A stretch of 64,000 nt of DNA, from contig NZ_BMIB01000007.1 in assembly GCF_014641615.1 (NCBI RefSeq), positions 62,261 to 126,260 of the forward strand, given 5' to 3'. This document shows positions 53,786 to 63,247 of the stretch, piece by piece. The DNA is from Filimonas zeae. GTDB taxonomy: Bacteria; Bacteroidota; Bacteroidia; Chitinophagales; Chitinophagaceae. A model generated the notes under the pieces. That model worked only from the letters and a program-made list of their open reading frames with translations. It did no database searches and was not told the origin of the DNA. The translations under genes and the position numbers were made by a program. The stretch's first letter is position 1; the number at the start of each line of letters is the position of its first letter.

Positions 53786-55228
53786 CTATCCTTTCAGTTT
53801 CAGTTGTACTACATTTTCTATGTGCAGCGTATGCGGAAACATGTCAACAGGCTGAATTTTCTCTACGGAATACTTTTCCGATAGCAAATTCAGGTCGCGG
53901 GCCTGGGTGGCCGGGTTACAACTAACATATACAATTACGGGGGCGGCAATATCCAGTAATTTGGAAACCAGTTTTTCGTGCATACCTGCACGCGGCGGAT
54001 CGGTAATAATTACATCCGGGCGTCCATGGGCAGCAAAAAAAGCATCGTCGCAAATGTCTATCACATCACCAGCGTAAAAGGAAGCGTGTTGCAAACCATT
54101 GAGCGCCGCATTTTCCTTTGCATCTTCAATAGCTTCAGCTATTACCTCCACACCAATTATCTGCTTTGCTAATTTACTTACAAAAATGCCAATGCTGCCT
54201 GTTCCGCAATATAAATCGTAGACGGTTTGTGTACCATCCAAACCGGCAAAATCGCGTGTTATGCGGTAAAGCTGCTCTGCCTGGCGGCTATTGGTCTGAA
54301 AAAAAGATTTGGGGCTTATTTTAAACTGAAATTCTTCCAGTTTTTCAATTATGTGTCCTTTTCCGTGATAAACCTGCGGCGATAGATCGAATAAACTATC
54401 GTTTTTCTTGGTATTGATGGTATACAGGAGGGTGGTTATCTGCGGAAACTGCTGCAACAGATAATCCAGCAACTCAGTCCGTTGCTTTTTTTCTTCGTAG
54501 CCAAAAACGATATTCACCATCAGTTCTCCGGTGGTTGCCAGGCGTACCTGCATGGTACGTAGCCAGCCTTCGTGCATACGGATATCGTAAAATGACCATT
54601 TTTTTTGCCGGGCATAAGCGGCAATGGCGTTACGGATATCGTTGGTGGGTTCGTGCTGCAGGTGGCAGGTGTTGATTTCTACCAGCTTATCAAACATGCC
54701 TTTGGCATGAAATCCGGCCACACCTGCTTTTTCTGTATGCTCAAACCGCTCTCCGCTTTCTTCCTGAATGCGGCGGAGTTCCTGAAATTCGTGTTGCGGA
54801 ATAAATCTTTTGGTAGAGAAGGTGTATTCCAGCTTGTTGCGGTAATAACGGGTTTCTTCACATCCGGCAATAGGCAGTATTTCAGGCAGGGGTACCTTGC
54901 CAATGCGCTGCAGGTTATCGGTCACCTGCTTTTGTTTATACTGTAACTGTTTGGTATAGGGTAACATTTGCCACTGGCAACCGCCGCAAATGCCAAAATG
55001 TTCACAAAACGGATCTACCCGGTCAGCCGAAGGTTGTTTAATACGAATGGCGCGGCCTTCAGCCCAATCTTTTTTGTTTTTAGACAGCTGAATATCAACT
55101 ACATCGCCGGGCACGGCGCTTTCTATAAAAACCACTTTACCATCTACCCGGGCCAGTGACCTGCCTTCTGCTGCGTAATCTTCTACCAGAACGTCCGGCA
55201 GCACTATTGATTTCTTTTTATTTCTCAC
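53786..55228 (-). CDS. rlmD: 23S rRNA (uracil-C5)-methyltransferase
   Basis: The 480-residue protein has an N-terminal TRAM RNA-binding domain (about 8-65), an iron-sulfur motif CX5CX2C (CEHFGICGGC), the SAM motif YDLYCGTGSIGIF and the catalytic cysteine in VSCNPATQARDL. It methylates a uracil of 23S rRNA; RlmD is the usual assignment, though RlmC-type specificity cannot be excluded. The GTG at 55228 gives MRNKKKSIV, as in relatives; a GTG nine codons later is the alternative. A promoter box ends five bases before the first GTG. Confidence 0.88.
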   Translation of the reverse strand: MRNKKKSIVLPDVLVEDYAAEGRSLARVDGKVVFIESAVPGDVVDIQLSKNKKDWAEGRAIRIKQPSADRVDPFCEHFGICGGCQWQMLPYTKQLQYKQKQVTDNLQRIGKVPLPEILPIAGCEETRYYRNKLEYTFSTKRFIPQHEFQELRRIQEESGERFEHTEKAGVAGFHAKGMFDKLVEINTCHLQHEPTNDIRNAIAAYARQKKWSFYDIRMHEGWLRTMQVRLATTGELMVNIVFGYEEKKQRTELLDYLLQQFPQITTLLYTINTKKNDSLFDLSPQVYHGKGHIIEKLEEFQFKISPKSFFQTNSRQAEQLYRITRDFAGLDGTQTVYDLYCGTGSIGIFVSKLAKQIIGVEVIAEAIEDAKENAALNGLQHASFYAGDVIDICDDAFFAAHGRPDVIITDPPRAGMHEKLVSKLLDIAAPVIVYVSCNPATQARDLNLLSEKYSVEKIQPVDMFPHTLHIENVVQLKLKG

Positions 55229-55232
55229 TGTG

Positions 55233-55240
55233 CAAAGGTA
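55233..55240 (-). promoter_or_regulatory. promoter box TACCTTTG of rlmD
   Basis: Exact TAnnTTTG match on the reverse strand. A start of transcription about 6 bases downstream would coincide with the GTG at 55228, implying leaderless translation or a start at the second GTG (55204). Confidence 0.55.
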
Positions 55241-55294
55241 TCAACTTCAACCTATTACCTTTTCCAATAAATTTACGCTTCAATTCATGCGATC

Positions 55295-56776
55295 ATGCGA
55301 GGATTTTTGATTATTACGGCTTTGTGTGCAGCTTCGTTGACGGTGAGCGCACAACCCAAACCTAAAAAAGCAGCCCCGGCCGCTACCAGCGCCTCAGATG
55401 GGGGCTATCACATTCCGGTAACTATTACCCCACTGAAAAACTGCTGGGTGTATATCGGGTGTTATTACGGCAAATTCCGTAACCTGTCCGATTCGGCCTG
55501 GCTGGATGAAAACAGCAAGACAGTTTTTGAAGGAAAGACCAAATTACCGGGTGGCGTTTACTTTCTTGTCAATTCTCAACATGTAATTCTGCAGGAGTCT
55601 GACTTTTTGATGGATGACAAGCAGCAGTTTTCTGTTTCTGCAGACACATTGAAATCGGGTGTGACCATTACCGGTTCGGAAGAAAATGACATTTACCAGC
55701 AGTACACCAATTTTCTGGCAGAAAAAACGCCGGTATTAACAGGTTTACAGGCTGAACTGAAGCAGGCAAAAAGCAAGGCTGATTCAACCCGTATTCAGGA
55801 GCAATTGGTTGCCAACAATAAGGAGTTGAACGATTTCAGAGAATCGCTGATTACCAGATACCCGAAAAGCATGCTGGCGCTTTTTTTAAATGCGATAAAA
55901 ACGCCGGAGCCGCCACCAGCTCCCAAACTGGCCAATGGAAGAACGGATTCTTTATTTCCGGCGTATTATATTAAGAACCATTACTGGGATAATGTTCCGT
56001 TGCATGACGATCGTTTGTTACGCACTCCGTTTTTTGATGGCCTTAAGCTGGAGCCTTATCTGAAATATTATGTAAGACCTGAGGCTGACAGTGTAATTGA
56101 AGATGTGAATTATATCCTGCTTTTATCCCGTGGCGGAAAAGACATGTTTAAATACCTGCTGGGCCGTTTTACAGATAAGTATATTAACCCGGAGATTATG
56201 GGGCAGGATAAGGTGTTTATTTTCCTGTTCAATAATTATTATAGTAAGGGTGATACTTCCTGGCTGAGCGCTAAACAGAAGGAATTCATCTTTAACCGTG
56301 CCTACAGCCTGATGGCTAATCAGATAGGAGAGCAGGCAGCTGCGCTTGATCTGGTAGATACAAGCGGTAAAGCCATGCCGATGTATGCGTTGAAGGCGCC
56401 GTTTACCTTTTTAATTTTCTGGGACCCCAACTGCGGACACTGTAAAGAAACCGTGCCCCGTATAGATTCTATTTACCGGGCCAAATGGAAGGCCAAAGGG
56501 GTTAAGATTTACGCAGTAAATATTGATGAAAAGGCGAATGATGCCTGGAAAAAATATGTAAAAGACAACCATTTGAATGGCTGGTACCATACCTATCAAA
56601 CCAAAGCACAACGGGACGCGGATGTTGCTGCGGGAAGAGCCAACTACCGGCAGTTATACGATGTGTTTCAAACCCCTACCATGTATCTGTTAGATGATCA
56701 GAAGCGTATTATAGGGAAGAAGCTGACTATTGAGCAGTTTGATGAAGTAATGTCGGCAAAGAAAAAACAGCCTTAG
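55295..56776 (+). CDS. exported thioredoxin-like DUF5106 protein
   Basis: The 493-residue protein has a signal peptide (ending TVSAQ, about residue 20), a middle region resembling DUF5106 (VYFLVNSQHVILQESDFLMD and on) and a C-terminal TlpA/thioredoxin domain (about 355-490) with the redox motif CGHC in FWDPNCGHCKETVP. It is probably a periplasmic thiol oxidoreductase. It is divergent from rlmD and ends at a terminator shared with metF. Confidence 0.87.
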   Translation: MRGFLIITALCAASLTVSAQPKPKKAAPAATSASDGGYHIPVTITPLKNCWVYIGCYYGKFRNLSDSAWLDENSKTVFEGKTKLPGGVYFLVNSQHVILQESDFLMDDKQQFSVSADTLKSGVTITGSEENDIYQQYTNFLAEKTPVLTGLQAELKQAKSKADSTRIQEQLVANNKELNDFRESLITRYPKSMLALFLNAIKTPEPPPAPKLANGRTDSLFPAYYIKNHYWDNVPLHDDRLLRTPFFDGLKLEPYLKYYVRPEADSVIEDVNYILLLSRGGKDMFKYLLGRFTDKYINPEIMGQDKVFIFLFNNYYSKGDTSWLSAKQKEFIFNRAYSLMANQIGEQAAALDLVDTSGKAMPMYALKAPFTFLIFWDPNCGHCKETVPRIDSIYRAKWKAKGVKIYAVNIDEKANDAWKKYVKDNHLNGWYHTYQTKAQRDADVAAGRANYRQLYDVFQTPTMYLLDDQKRIIGKKLTIEQFDEVMSAKKKQP

Positions 56777-56790
56777 TGCTGTATGGAATA

Positions 56791-56828
56791 AAAAAGCTCC
56801 ATGGTCATGCTGGTCATGGAGCTTTTTT
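56791..56828. terminator. bidirectional terminator
   Basis: AAAAAGCTCCATG pairs with CATGGAGCTTTTTT around an 11-base loop; A and T runs flank both sides. It serves the convergent DUF5106 and metF genes. Confidence 0.88.
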
Positions 56829-56846
56829 ATTATGCTGTTTTAGCTA

Positions 56847-57800
56847 TTAAATTACTTTTTGTACCACCTGGTGAATAATGCTCGGCTTGCCAAGCGTATA
56901 ATAATGGAGAACCGGAACGCCAAACTGCTTCAGTTCTTTGCTTTGCTGAACCAGCCATTCTGCACCTACCTGCTCGCATTCCGCATCCGTTTTGCATTTC
57001 ATGATTTCGTTGGACAGCTCGGTGGGTATGTCCACATGAAAAATGCGGGGTAACACAGATAACTGCTTTTTGCTGGTGAGGGGTTTCAGGCCCGGGATAA
57101 TAGGAGCGGTAATGCCGGCTGCACGGCAGGCTTCCACAAACGCAAAGAACTTCTGGTTATCGAAAAACATTTGTGTCATTATATAATGGGCACCGGCGTC
57201 CACTTTCTCTTTCAGATAGCGCAGATCAATTTCAGGATTGGGCGCTTCAAAATGTTTTTCGGGATAACCGGCAACGCCTATACAAAAATCAGTTTTGCCT
57301 CCATTCTGAATATCCTCATCTAGGTAAATACCGTTATTAAGATTGGTAACCTGTTTTAACAAATCAATAGCATAGTTATTACCACCGGGTTCGGGGCTGA
57401 AAGATGCTTCGTTTTTAGGGGCATCACCACGAAGTGCCAGTACGTTATCAATGCCCAGGAAGTTAAGATCAATGAGGGCGTCTTCTGTTTCGCGCATGTT
57501 AAACCCGCCACAGATAATGTGTGGTACGGCATCTACCTGGTAGTGGTTCATAATAGCGGCGCAAATACCTACGGTTCCCGGGCGCTTACGTACTTCCACC
57601 TTTTCAAACGTGCCGTCTGTTTTCTTTTTAAACATGCTTTCGCTACGGTGGTAGGTAACGTTGATCCAGGAGGGCTTAAACTCCATCAGCGGATCCAGGT
57701 GTTCGTATATAGAATTGATGCTTTTGCCCTTGAGAGGAGGCAAAACTTCAAAGGAAATAAGGGTGTCTTTTGCCTGCGCAATATGCTCCGTAATCTTCAT
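56847..57800 (-). CDS. metF: methylenetetrahydrofolate reductase
   Basis: MetF reduces 5,10-methylenetetrahydrofolate to the 5-methyl form for methionine synthesis. The 317-residue protein has the family pattern: SFEVLPP at the N-terminus, INVTYHRS, DNVLALRGDAP and HYIMTQMFFDN with flavin-binding residues. Length is normal for the bacterial TIM-barrel enzyme. Confidence 0.94.
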   Translation of the reverse strand: MKITEHIAQAKDTLISFEVLPPLKGKSINSIYEHLDPLMEFKPSWINVTYHRSESMFKKKTDGTFEKVEVRKRPGTVGICAAIMNHYQVDAVPHIICGGFNMRETEDALIDLNFLGIDNVLALRGDAPKNEASFSPEPGGNNYAIDLLKQVTNLNNGIYLDEDIQNGGKTDFCIGVAGYPEKHFEAPNPEIDLRYLKEKVDAGAHYIMTQMFFDNQKFFAFVEACRAAGITAPIIPGLKPLTSKKQLSVLPRIFHVDIPTELSNEIMKCKTDAECEQVGAEWLVQQSKELKQFGVPVLHYYTLGKPSIIHQVVQKVI

Positions 57801-57813
57801 CGCTTTTAAAAAA

Positions 57814-57843
57814 TTGGTGCAATATACACTTTACCTATTTTTG
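57814..57843 (+). promoter_or_regulatory. promoter of lptB
   Basis: TTG (57814-57816), a 19-base spacer and TATTTTTG (57836-57843) match the Bacteroidota -33/-7 arrangement in full. Transcription would start near 57849, giving a leader of about 11 bases. Confidence 0.7.
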
Positions 57844-57859
57844 CTCAAATGGTATTATT

Positions 57860-58645
57860 GTGAGCTTAACCATCCAAACCAACAATCTGGTTAAAACCTA
57901 TCGCAGCAGAACGGTAGTAGATCATGTTTCAATTAATGTGAAGCAGGGCGAAATTGTGGGGCTGCTGGGGCCGAACGGTGCCGGTAAAACCACTACTTTC
58001 TATATGGTGGTAGGGCTTATTAAGCCAGATGAGGGCTCTGTTTTTGTCAACGATACGGATATTACCCGGCAGGCCATGTACAAACGTGCCCAGATGGGGT
58101 TGGGCTATCTGCCTCAGGAAGCTTCCGTTTTCAGAAAACTCAGCGTGGAAGACAATGTGATGGCGGTGCTGGAGATGACCAAACTGACCAAAAAGGAGCG
58201 GGTGATGAAGCTGGAATCGTTGCTGGACGAATTTAACCTGCATCACGTTCGTAAAAACAACGGGGATAGCCTGAGCGGTGGCGAGCGCCGCCGTACAGAA
58301 ATAGCCCGGGCACTGGCGGTGGATCCTAAATTTATTCTGCTGGATGAGCCTTTTGCAGGGGTTGACCCTATTGCCGTGGAAGATATTCAAACAGTGGTAG
58401 CCCGGCTGAAATACAAAAACATAGGTATTCTGATTACCGATCATAACGTAAACGAAACCCTTTCTATCTGTGACAGAGCTTATCTGCTGATTGACGGTAA
58501 GATATTCAAGCACGGAACAGCCACCGAACTGGCTGACGATGAACAGGTGCGTAGTTTATATCTGGGAACTAATTTCGAATTAAGACGGAAAGACTGGATT
58601 ATTGAAATGGAAAGAGAAAATGCTATGCGGGAAAGGGAACTATAG
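57860..58645 (+). CDS. lptB: LPS export ABC transporter ATPase
   Basis: LptB powers transport of lipopolysaccharide from the inner membrane to the outer membrane with LptFGC. The 261-residue protein has Walker A GPNGAGKTT (37-45), Q-loop LPQEASVF, signature LSGGERRRTEIARAL and Walker B FILLDEPFAGVDP. ERRRTEIARAL is typical of LptB. The C-terminus is slightly extended and charged. The GTG start follows the promoter closely. Confidence 0.94.
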   Translation: MSLTIQTNNLVKTYRSRTVVDHVSINVKQGEIVGLLGPNGAGKTTTFYMVVGLIKPDEGSVFVNDTDITRQAMYKRAQMGLGYLPQEASVFRKLSVEDNVMAVLEMTKLTKKERVMKLESLLDEFNLHHVRKNNGDSLSGGERRRTEIARALAVDPKFILLDEPFAGVDPIAVEDIQTVVARLKYKNIGILITDHNVNETLSICDRAYLLIDGKIFKHGTATELADDEQVRSLYLGTNFELRRKDWIIEMERENAMREREL

Positions 58646-58693
58646 TTCAATTTTCTTGTTTAACTATTGAAAAACGGATGGTTCTTACCAAAA

Positions 58694-60211
58694 ATGAAAT
58701 TACTAAGTCCAGCTATATCCCGGCTTGCCCGGCTGCGCTACTGGCGCATTGAACAGTGGATGCAAAATCCCGTGGAGGTACAAAGGGAAGTACTTCAGGA
58801 CCTGATTACCCATGGCCAGTATACAGAATTTGGCCGTCAGTACGGGTTTGAAGACATCTTTAATGTTAGAACGTTTAAGCAAACCGTACCTATACACGAG
58901 TACGATGATCTGAAGCCATATATTGAGCGGATCATGAACGGCGAGCAGAACGTATTATGGAATACTCCTGTAACCTGGTTTGCCAAAAGCAGCGGTACCA
59001 CCAGCGATAAAAGCAAATTCATACCCATCACTGAGGAAAGCCTGGAAGACGGGCATTACCAAAGTGCGCGGGATGTGCTTACCCTGTATTATAATGGCAG
59101 CCCTGAAAGCGACCTGCTTACCGGCAAAGGGCTGGTAATTGGTGGCAGTCACCAGATAAGCAAGGTAAACGATGATGCCCATTATGGCGATTTAAGTGCT
59201 GTATTATTACAGAATGCCCCTATTTACGCCCAGTGGGTTAAAACGCCCGAGTTGTCCATTGCCCTTATGGATGAATGGGAGAATAAAATTGAAAAGCTGG
59301 CAGAAAGCACCATCCATGAAAATGTAACTTCTATTTCAGGAGTGCCTACCTGGACGCTGGTTTTAATAAAGCGGATACTGGAGGTGACAGGAAAGCGCAC
59401 GCTTAAAGAGGTGTGGCCTAACCTGGAACTGTATATACACGGCGGTGTTTCCTTTACCCCTTATCGCTGTCAGTTTGAAAAGCTGATTGGAGAGGGTGTG
59501 AATTACCTGGAAATGTATAACGCCAGTGAGGGCTTTTTTGCCGCGCAGGACGATGCTGCTTCCAACGGTATGCTACTGTTTCTGCAACATGGCATTTTTT
59601 ATGAATTTATGCCTGTGGAAGAGTATGGTAAGCCCGAACCCCGTACCATTGGTTTAGATAAGGTAGAGGTGGGTAAAAATTATGCGCTTGTAATTTCCAC
59701 TAATGGAGGTTTATGGCGTTACCTGCTGGGCGATACTATTCAGTTTACTACTGTATATCCGTTCCGTATTAAGGTAAGCGGCCGGTTAAAACATTATATC
59801 AATGCTTTTGGAGAGGAGGTAATGGTAGATAATGCTGATAAAGCTATTGCCGCTGCCTGTGCCGCAACCGGCGCCGTGGTGAACGACTATACTGCTGCCC
59901 CTATTTATTTCAGTGAAAATGGTAATGGAGCGCACGAATGGCTGATTGAGTTTGAAAAAGAACCGCAAAGCCTGGAAAACTTTACCCACGAGCTGGATAA
60001 TGCGCTGATGCAGATTAACAGCGATTATGAGGCCAAGCGCCATAAAAGCATTGCCTTACGTCTACCTGTTATTCATGCGCTGAAAAAAGGTGTTTTTGGG
60101 GAGTGGTTAAAGAATAAGGGAAAACTGGGTGGGCAGCACAAGGTGCCGCGGCTTTGCAATGAGCGAACTTTTCTGGAAGAAATACTGGCTGTGCGGCTTG
60201 CTGTGAATTAA
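58694..60211 (+). CDS. GH3-like acyl-adenylate/amido synthetase family protein
   Basis: The 505-residue protein belongs to the GH3 family, named for plant enzymes that couple carboxylic acids to amino acids via adenylates. KSSGTTSDKSKFIP is the ATP-binding phosphate loop, YNASEGFFAAQ the second nucleotide motif, and GGLWRYLLGDTI the third. The bacterial substrate is unknown. ATG 58694 (MKLLSPAIS) is preferred to the in-frame TTG at 58667. It lies 48 bases after lptB. Confidence 0.87.
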   Translation: MKLLSPAISRLARLRYWRIEQWMQNPVEVQREVLQDLITHGQYTEFGRQYGFEDIFNVRTFKQTVPIHEYDDLKPYIERIMNGEQNVLWNTPVTWFAKSSGTTSDKSKFIPITEESLEDGHYQSARDVLTLYYNGSPESDLLTGKGLVIGGSHQISKVNDDAHYGDLSAVLLQNAPIYAQWVKTPELSIALMDEWENKIEKLAESTIHENVTSISGVPTWTLVLIKRILEVTGKRTLKEVWPNLELYIHGGVSFTPYRCQFEKLIGEGVNYLEMYNASEGFFAAQDDAASNGMLLFLQHGIFYEFMPVEEYGKPEPRTIGLDKVEVGKNYALVISTNGGLWRYLLGDTIQFTTVYPFRIKVSGRLKHYINAFGEEVMVDNADKAIAAACAATGAVVNDYTAAPIYFSENGNGAHEWLIEFEKEPQSLENFTHELDNALMQINSDYEAKRHKSIALRLPVIHALKKGVFGEWLKNKGKLGGQHKVPRLCNERTFLEEILAVRLAVN

Positions 60212-60284
60212 TTACCTTCGGCCCCGGATTAACCAATTACATTCAACTTTAATTTCTGAAAATCAGGAAAAACCAAGGTTTATC

Positions 60285-61034
60285 ATGTTAAAAGACAAAG
60301 TAGCCATTGTAACCGGCGCTGCACGGGGCATTGGAGAAGCTATTGCCGTTAAACTGGCTGAGAATGGGGCTAATATCGCCTTTACATACGTAAGTGACAG
60401 CAGCGCTGAGAAAGCCGCTGCATTGGAGCAGAAATTAATTGCTTTAGGCGTTAAAGCCAAAGCTTATCAGAGCAATGCCGGCGATTTTGCAGCCTGCGAA
60501 ACGTTTGTAAACGATGTAATGAAAGAGTTTGGCGCTGTAGATATTTGTGTAAACAACGCAGGTATCAGCAAAGACAATCTGTTACTGCGCATGTCGCCCG
60601 AGCAGTGGGATGATGTAATGGACATTAACCTGAAAAGCGTGTTTAACATGACCAAGCAGGTTATTAAGCCAATGATGAAAGCACGCAAAGGCAGTATTAT
60701 TAATATGAGTTCCATTATTGGTATACGCGGTAATGCCGGCCAGAGCAGTTATGCTGCTTCTAAAGCAGGTATTATTGGCTTTACCAAATCGGTAGCACTG
60801 GAACTGGGCAGCCGCAATATCCGTTGCAATGCTATTGCACCTGGTTTTGTAGAAACTGATATGACCCATTATTTACAGGAAGGCAGCGGTGCTGACGAGT
60901 TTCTGAAGAAGATACCTTTAGGCAGGTTTGGAAAGGCAGAAGAAATTGCTGATACCACACTCTTCCTGGCTTCTGATATGAGTTCTTATATTACCGGCCA
61001 GGTGATCAGCGCCTGTGGCGGATTAAATATATAA
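60285..61034 (+). CDS. fabG: 3-oxoacyl-ACP reductase
   Basis: FabG reduces 3-oxoacyl-ACP with NADPH in fatty acid elongation. The 249-residue SDR protein has TGAARGIG (10-17), NNAG (90-93), the catalytic Ser in NMSSI (142/143), and Y156/K160 in SSYAASK. A terminator lies 27 bases after the stop. Other SDR functions cannot be excluded, but length and sequence fit FabG. Confidence 0.92.
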   Translation: MLKDKVAIVTGAARGIGEAIAVKLAENGANIAFTYVSDSSAEKAAALEQKLIALGVKAKAYQSNAGDFAACETFVNDVMKEFGAVDICVNNAGISKDNLLLRMSPEQWDDVMDINLKSVFNMTKQVIKPMMKARKGSIINMSSIIGIRGNAGQSSYAASKAGIIGFTKSVALELGSRNIRCNAIAPGFVETDMTHYLQEGSGADEFLKKIPLGRFGKAEEIADTTLFLASDMSSYITGQVISACGGLNI

Positions 61035-61060
61035 CAGAAGCGGTAACAGCTTACTTAAAG

Positions 61061-61106
61061 AGCCCGCAACACAAAAGGTTGATTTCCTTTTTGTTACGGG
61101 CTTTTG
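61061..61106 (+). terminator. terminator after fabG
   Basis: AGCCCGCAACACAAAAGG and CCTTTTTGTTACGGGCT form a long, nearly complete stem around TTGATTT, followed by TTTT. Confidence 0.85.
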
Positions 61107-61165
61107 CCGTTTAGGGATATTATTAAACTTTCCGTATTCCGATAGGTGGTGTTACTACGCATTGG

Positions 61166-61173
61166 TATATTTG
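61166..61173 (+). promoter_or_regulatory. promoter box TATATTTG of the small protein gene
   Basis: Exact TAnnTTTG match 12 bases before the ATG at 61185; predicted leader is about six bases. Confidence 0.55.
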
Positions 61174-61184
61174 TTATATTCAAC

Positions 61185-61487
61185 ATGATGCGTAGGAAGT
61201 TCATAACATTGTTTTGCCTGCTGGTTTTATCAGTGCAGATGCTGCCCGTACGGCAGATGGGTGCCCTGTTATCCAGCAACCAGCTAACAGAAGAACTGCC
61301 TCATGCTGATAGCGGTAAATCGTCTGTACTTAAATATGAGCCTACCATGCACGATCCTATGGATGGTGCAGGTTTATTACAGACACATTTACTGGCTACT
61401 ATTGCTTTTCGCTTCAGCCATTTTGCCTCTGTGCTTCCTGCCATTCATGTAGGAGATATACATACTCCGCCTCCCAACGCTGTGTAA
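61185..61487 (+). CDS. small exported protein upstream of the SulP gene
   Basis: The 100-residue protein begins MMRRKF and has one hydrophobic segment (about 6-20) that could be a signal peptide or anchor, followed by a polar region with LPVRQMGALLSSNQLTEELPH and a Pro-rich end. I recall no named family, though its position before transport genes is suggestive. ATG 61185 or 61188 are both possible; the longer frame from TTG 61146 includes the promoter box and is rejected. The 168-base gap to the next start holds no other feature. Confidence 0.6.
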   Translation: MMRRKFITLFCLLVLSVQMLPVRQMGALLSSNQLTEELPHADSGKSSVLKYEPTMHDPMDGAGLLQTHLLATIAFRFSHFASVLPAIHVGDIHTPPPNAV

Positions 61488-61655
61488 CTTTTCCATCTAC
61501 TATTATTTCAGACATTTTCTAATCAGGTTGTATTTAAACACTACTAACTGATCTTATCAGGTATGTAGCATTGTGCCGCAGTATATTACCCCTTGCTGCT
61601 ATTGCGCGCGTGTTACGTGCTGTACTATAGTAACATTCAAAACCAAGGATTTAAA

Positions 61656-63224
61656 ATGAAAAAGGTATTTCAGTATGCAGGCGCAGATGCGTCTTCATCG
61701 CTCGTTGTATTTCTGGTAGCCCTTCCTTTATGTTTAGGTATTGCTTTAGGCTCTAACGCGCCACTTTTTTCCGGAATTATTGCAGGTATTATTGGTGGTA
61801 TTGTAATTGGCTTATTAAGTGGCTCTCATTTAAGCGTAAGTGGGCCGGCGGCGGGTCTTACCGCTATTGTGGCTGCGGGTATTGGTAAAATGCCTGTTTT
61901 TGAAGCCTTTCTTTTATCTGTAGTAATTGCGGGTGTTTTTCAGTTATTACTGGGTTTTTTAAAGGCTGGTGTATTGGGTGATTATGTGCCTACCAGTGTT
62001 ATTAAAGGAATGCTGGCTGCCATAGGCGTTATATTAATATTGAAACAGGTGCCACACCTGATAGGGTACGACGCCGATTATGAAGGTGATGAGACTTTTA
62101 AACAGGCAGATCAACACAATACATTTTCCGGATTAACCAGCGCTTTAGAACGTATTACACCGCTTGCCGTGTTTATAGGTGCTGTGGCTATACTGGTTCA
62201 GATAGTATGGGATAAGGTATTGGTGAAAAAGGGCAGGATATTTCAGTTGATTCCCGCTCCGCTGGTAGCTGTTGTTTTGGGAGTAATTTTATCTAAACTG
62301 GGGCCATTGGCAGGAAGCGGCTTTTTTTTGAAGCCAACACAGCTTGTTTCGCTGCCCGAGGCTGGTAATGCCAGCCAGTTTTTTTCTTTTTTTACTTTTC
62401 CTGACATGAAATATCTGGGTTTACCAGCGGTGTGGACCACGGGCATTACCATAGCTATTGTGGCCAGCCTGGAAACTTTACTGTGTATAGAAGCGGCGGA
62501 CAAACTGGATCCCTTTCATCGTGTTACGCCAGCCAACCGTGAGTTGAAGGCGCAGGGGGTGGGTAATCTGGTATCCGGCCTGTTAGGCGGGCTGCCGGTT
62601 ACTTCTGTTATTGTACGTACTTCGGTGAATATTAATGCGGGTGCCAGAAGCAAAATGTCGGCCGTGTATCATGGTTTGTTATTATTATCGTGTGTGGCAT
62701 TTATTCCCGGAATACTAAAAATGATCCCTTTGTCTGCACTGGCAGGAGTATTGATATATACCGGTTACAAACTGGCTAAACCTGCTTTGTTTAAAGATCT
62801 TTACATTAAGGGCATGGATCAGTTTGTTCCTTTTGTGATAACAATAATTGCCATTATTTTTACTGACCTGTTAATTGGAATTGTTATAGGCATAGTAACC
62901 GGTTTGTTCTTTGTAATGCGTAGTAATTTTAAGACTGCCGTTTTTGTTGTTAATGACGGTGATAAATATCTGTTCAGGCTAAGGAAAGATATTTCGTTTT
63001 TGAACAAGGCTTATTTACGTGAAAAGCTGGAAACAGTACCAACAAATGCGGAGGTATTGATTGATATAGCCAATGCCGATTTTATTGATAAGGATGTTAT
63101 TGAGGTTATAAATGATTTTCTGCTGCATGCCCATTTAAAAAACATAAAGGTGGATGTGCGCAGAAATGCAAATCAGGTAAACCATAAGCTGATAAACAGT
63201 CAGCCACTGGGTATTAACGTATAA
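61656..63224 (+). CDS. SulP-family anion transporter, likely bicarbonate
   Basis: The 522-residue protein has about 10-12 membrane segments with the SulP region GLLSGSHLSVSGPAAGLTAIV near the N-terminus and a short STAS-like cytosolic domain at about 440-520 (VLIDIANADFIDKDVIEVI). SulP proteins move sulfate, bicarbonate or other anions. The carbonic anhydrase gene 23 bases downstream makes bicarbonate the likely substrate. ATG 61656 gives MKKVFQYAGAD; upstream in-frame starts are rejected. Confidence 0.9.
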   Translation: MKKVFQYAGADASSSLVVFLVALPLCLGIALGSNAPLFSGIIAGIIGGIVIGLLSGSHLSVSGPAAGLTAIVAAGIGKMPVFEAFLLSVVIAGVFQLLLGFLKAGVLGDYVPTSVIKGMLAAIGVILILKQVPHLIGYDADYEGDETFKQADQHNTFSGLTSALERITPLAVFIGAVAILVQIVWDKVLVKKGRIFQLIPAPLVAVVLGVILSKLGPLAGSGFFLKPTQLVSLPEAGNASQFFSFFTFPDMKYLGLPAVWTTGITIAIVASLETLLCIEAADKLDPFHRVTPANRELKAQGVGNLVSGLLGGLPVTSVIVRTSVNINAGARSKMSAVYHGLLLLSCVAFIPGILKMIPLSALAGVLIYTGYKLAKPALFKDLYIKGMDQFVPFVITIIAIIFTDLLIGIVIGIVTGLFFVMRSNFKTAVFVVNDGDKYLFRLRKDISFLNKAYLREKLETVPTNAEVLIDIANADFIDKDVIEVINDFLLHAHLKNIKVDVRRNANQVNHKLINSQPLGINV

Positions 63225-63247
63225 TTATAATAATAAATTAAACGATT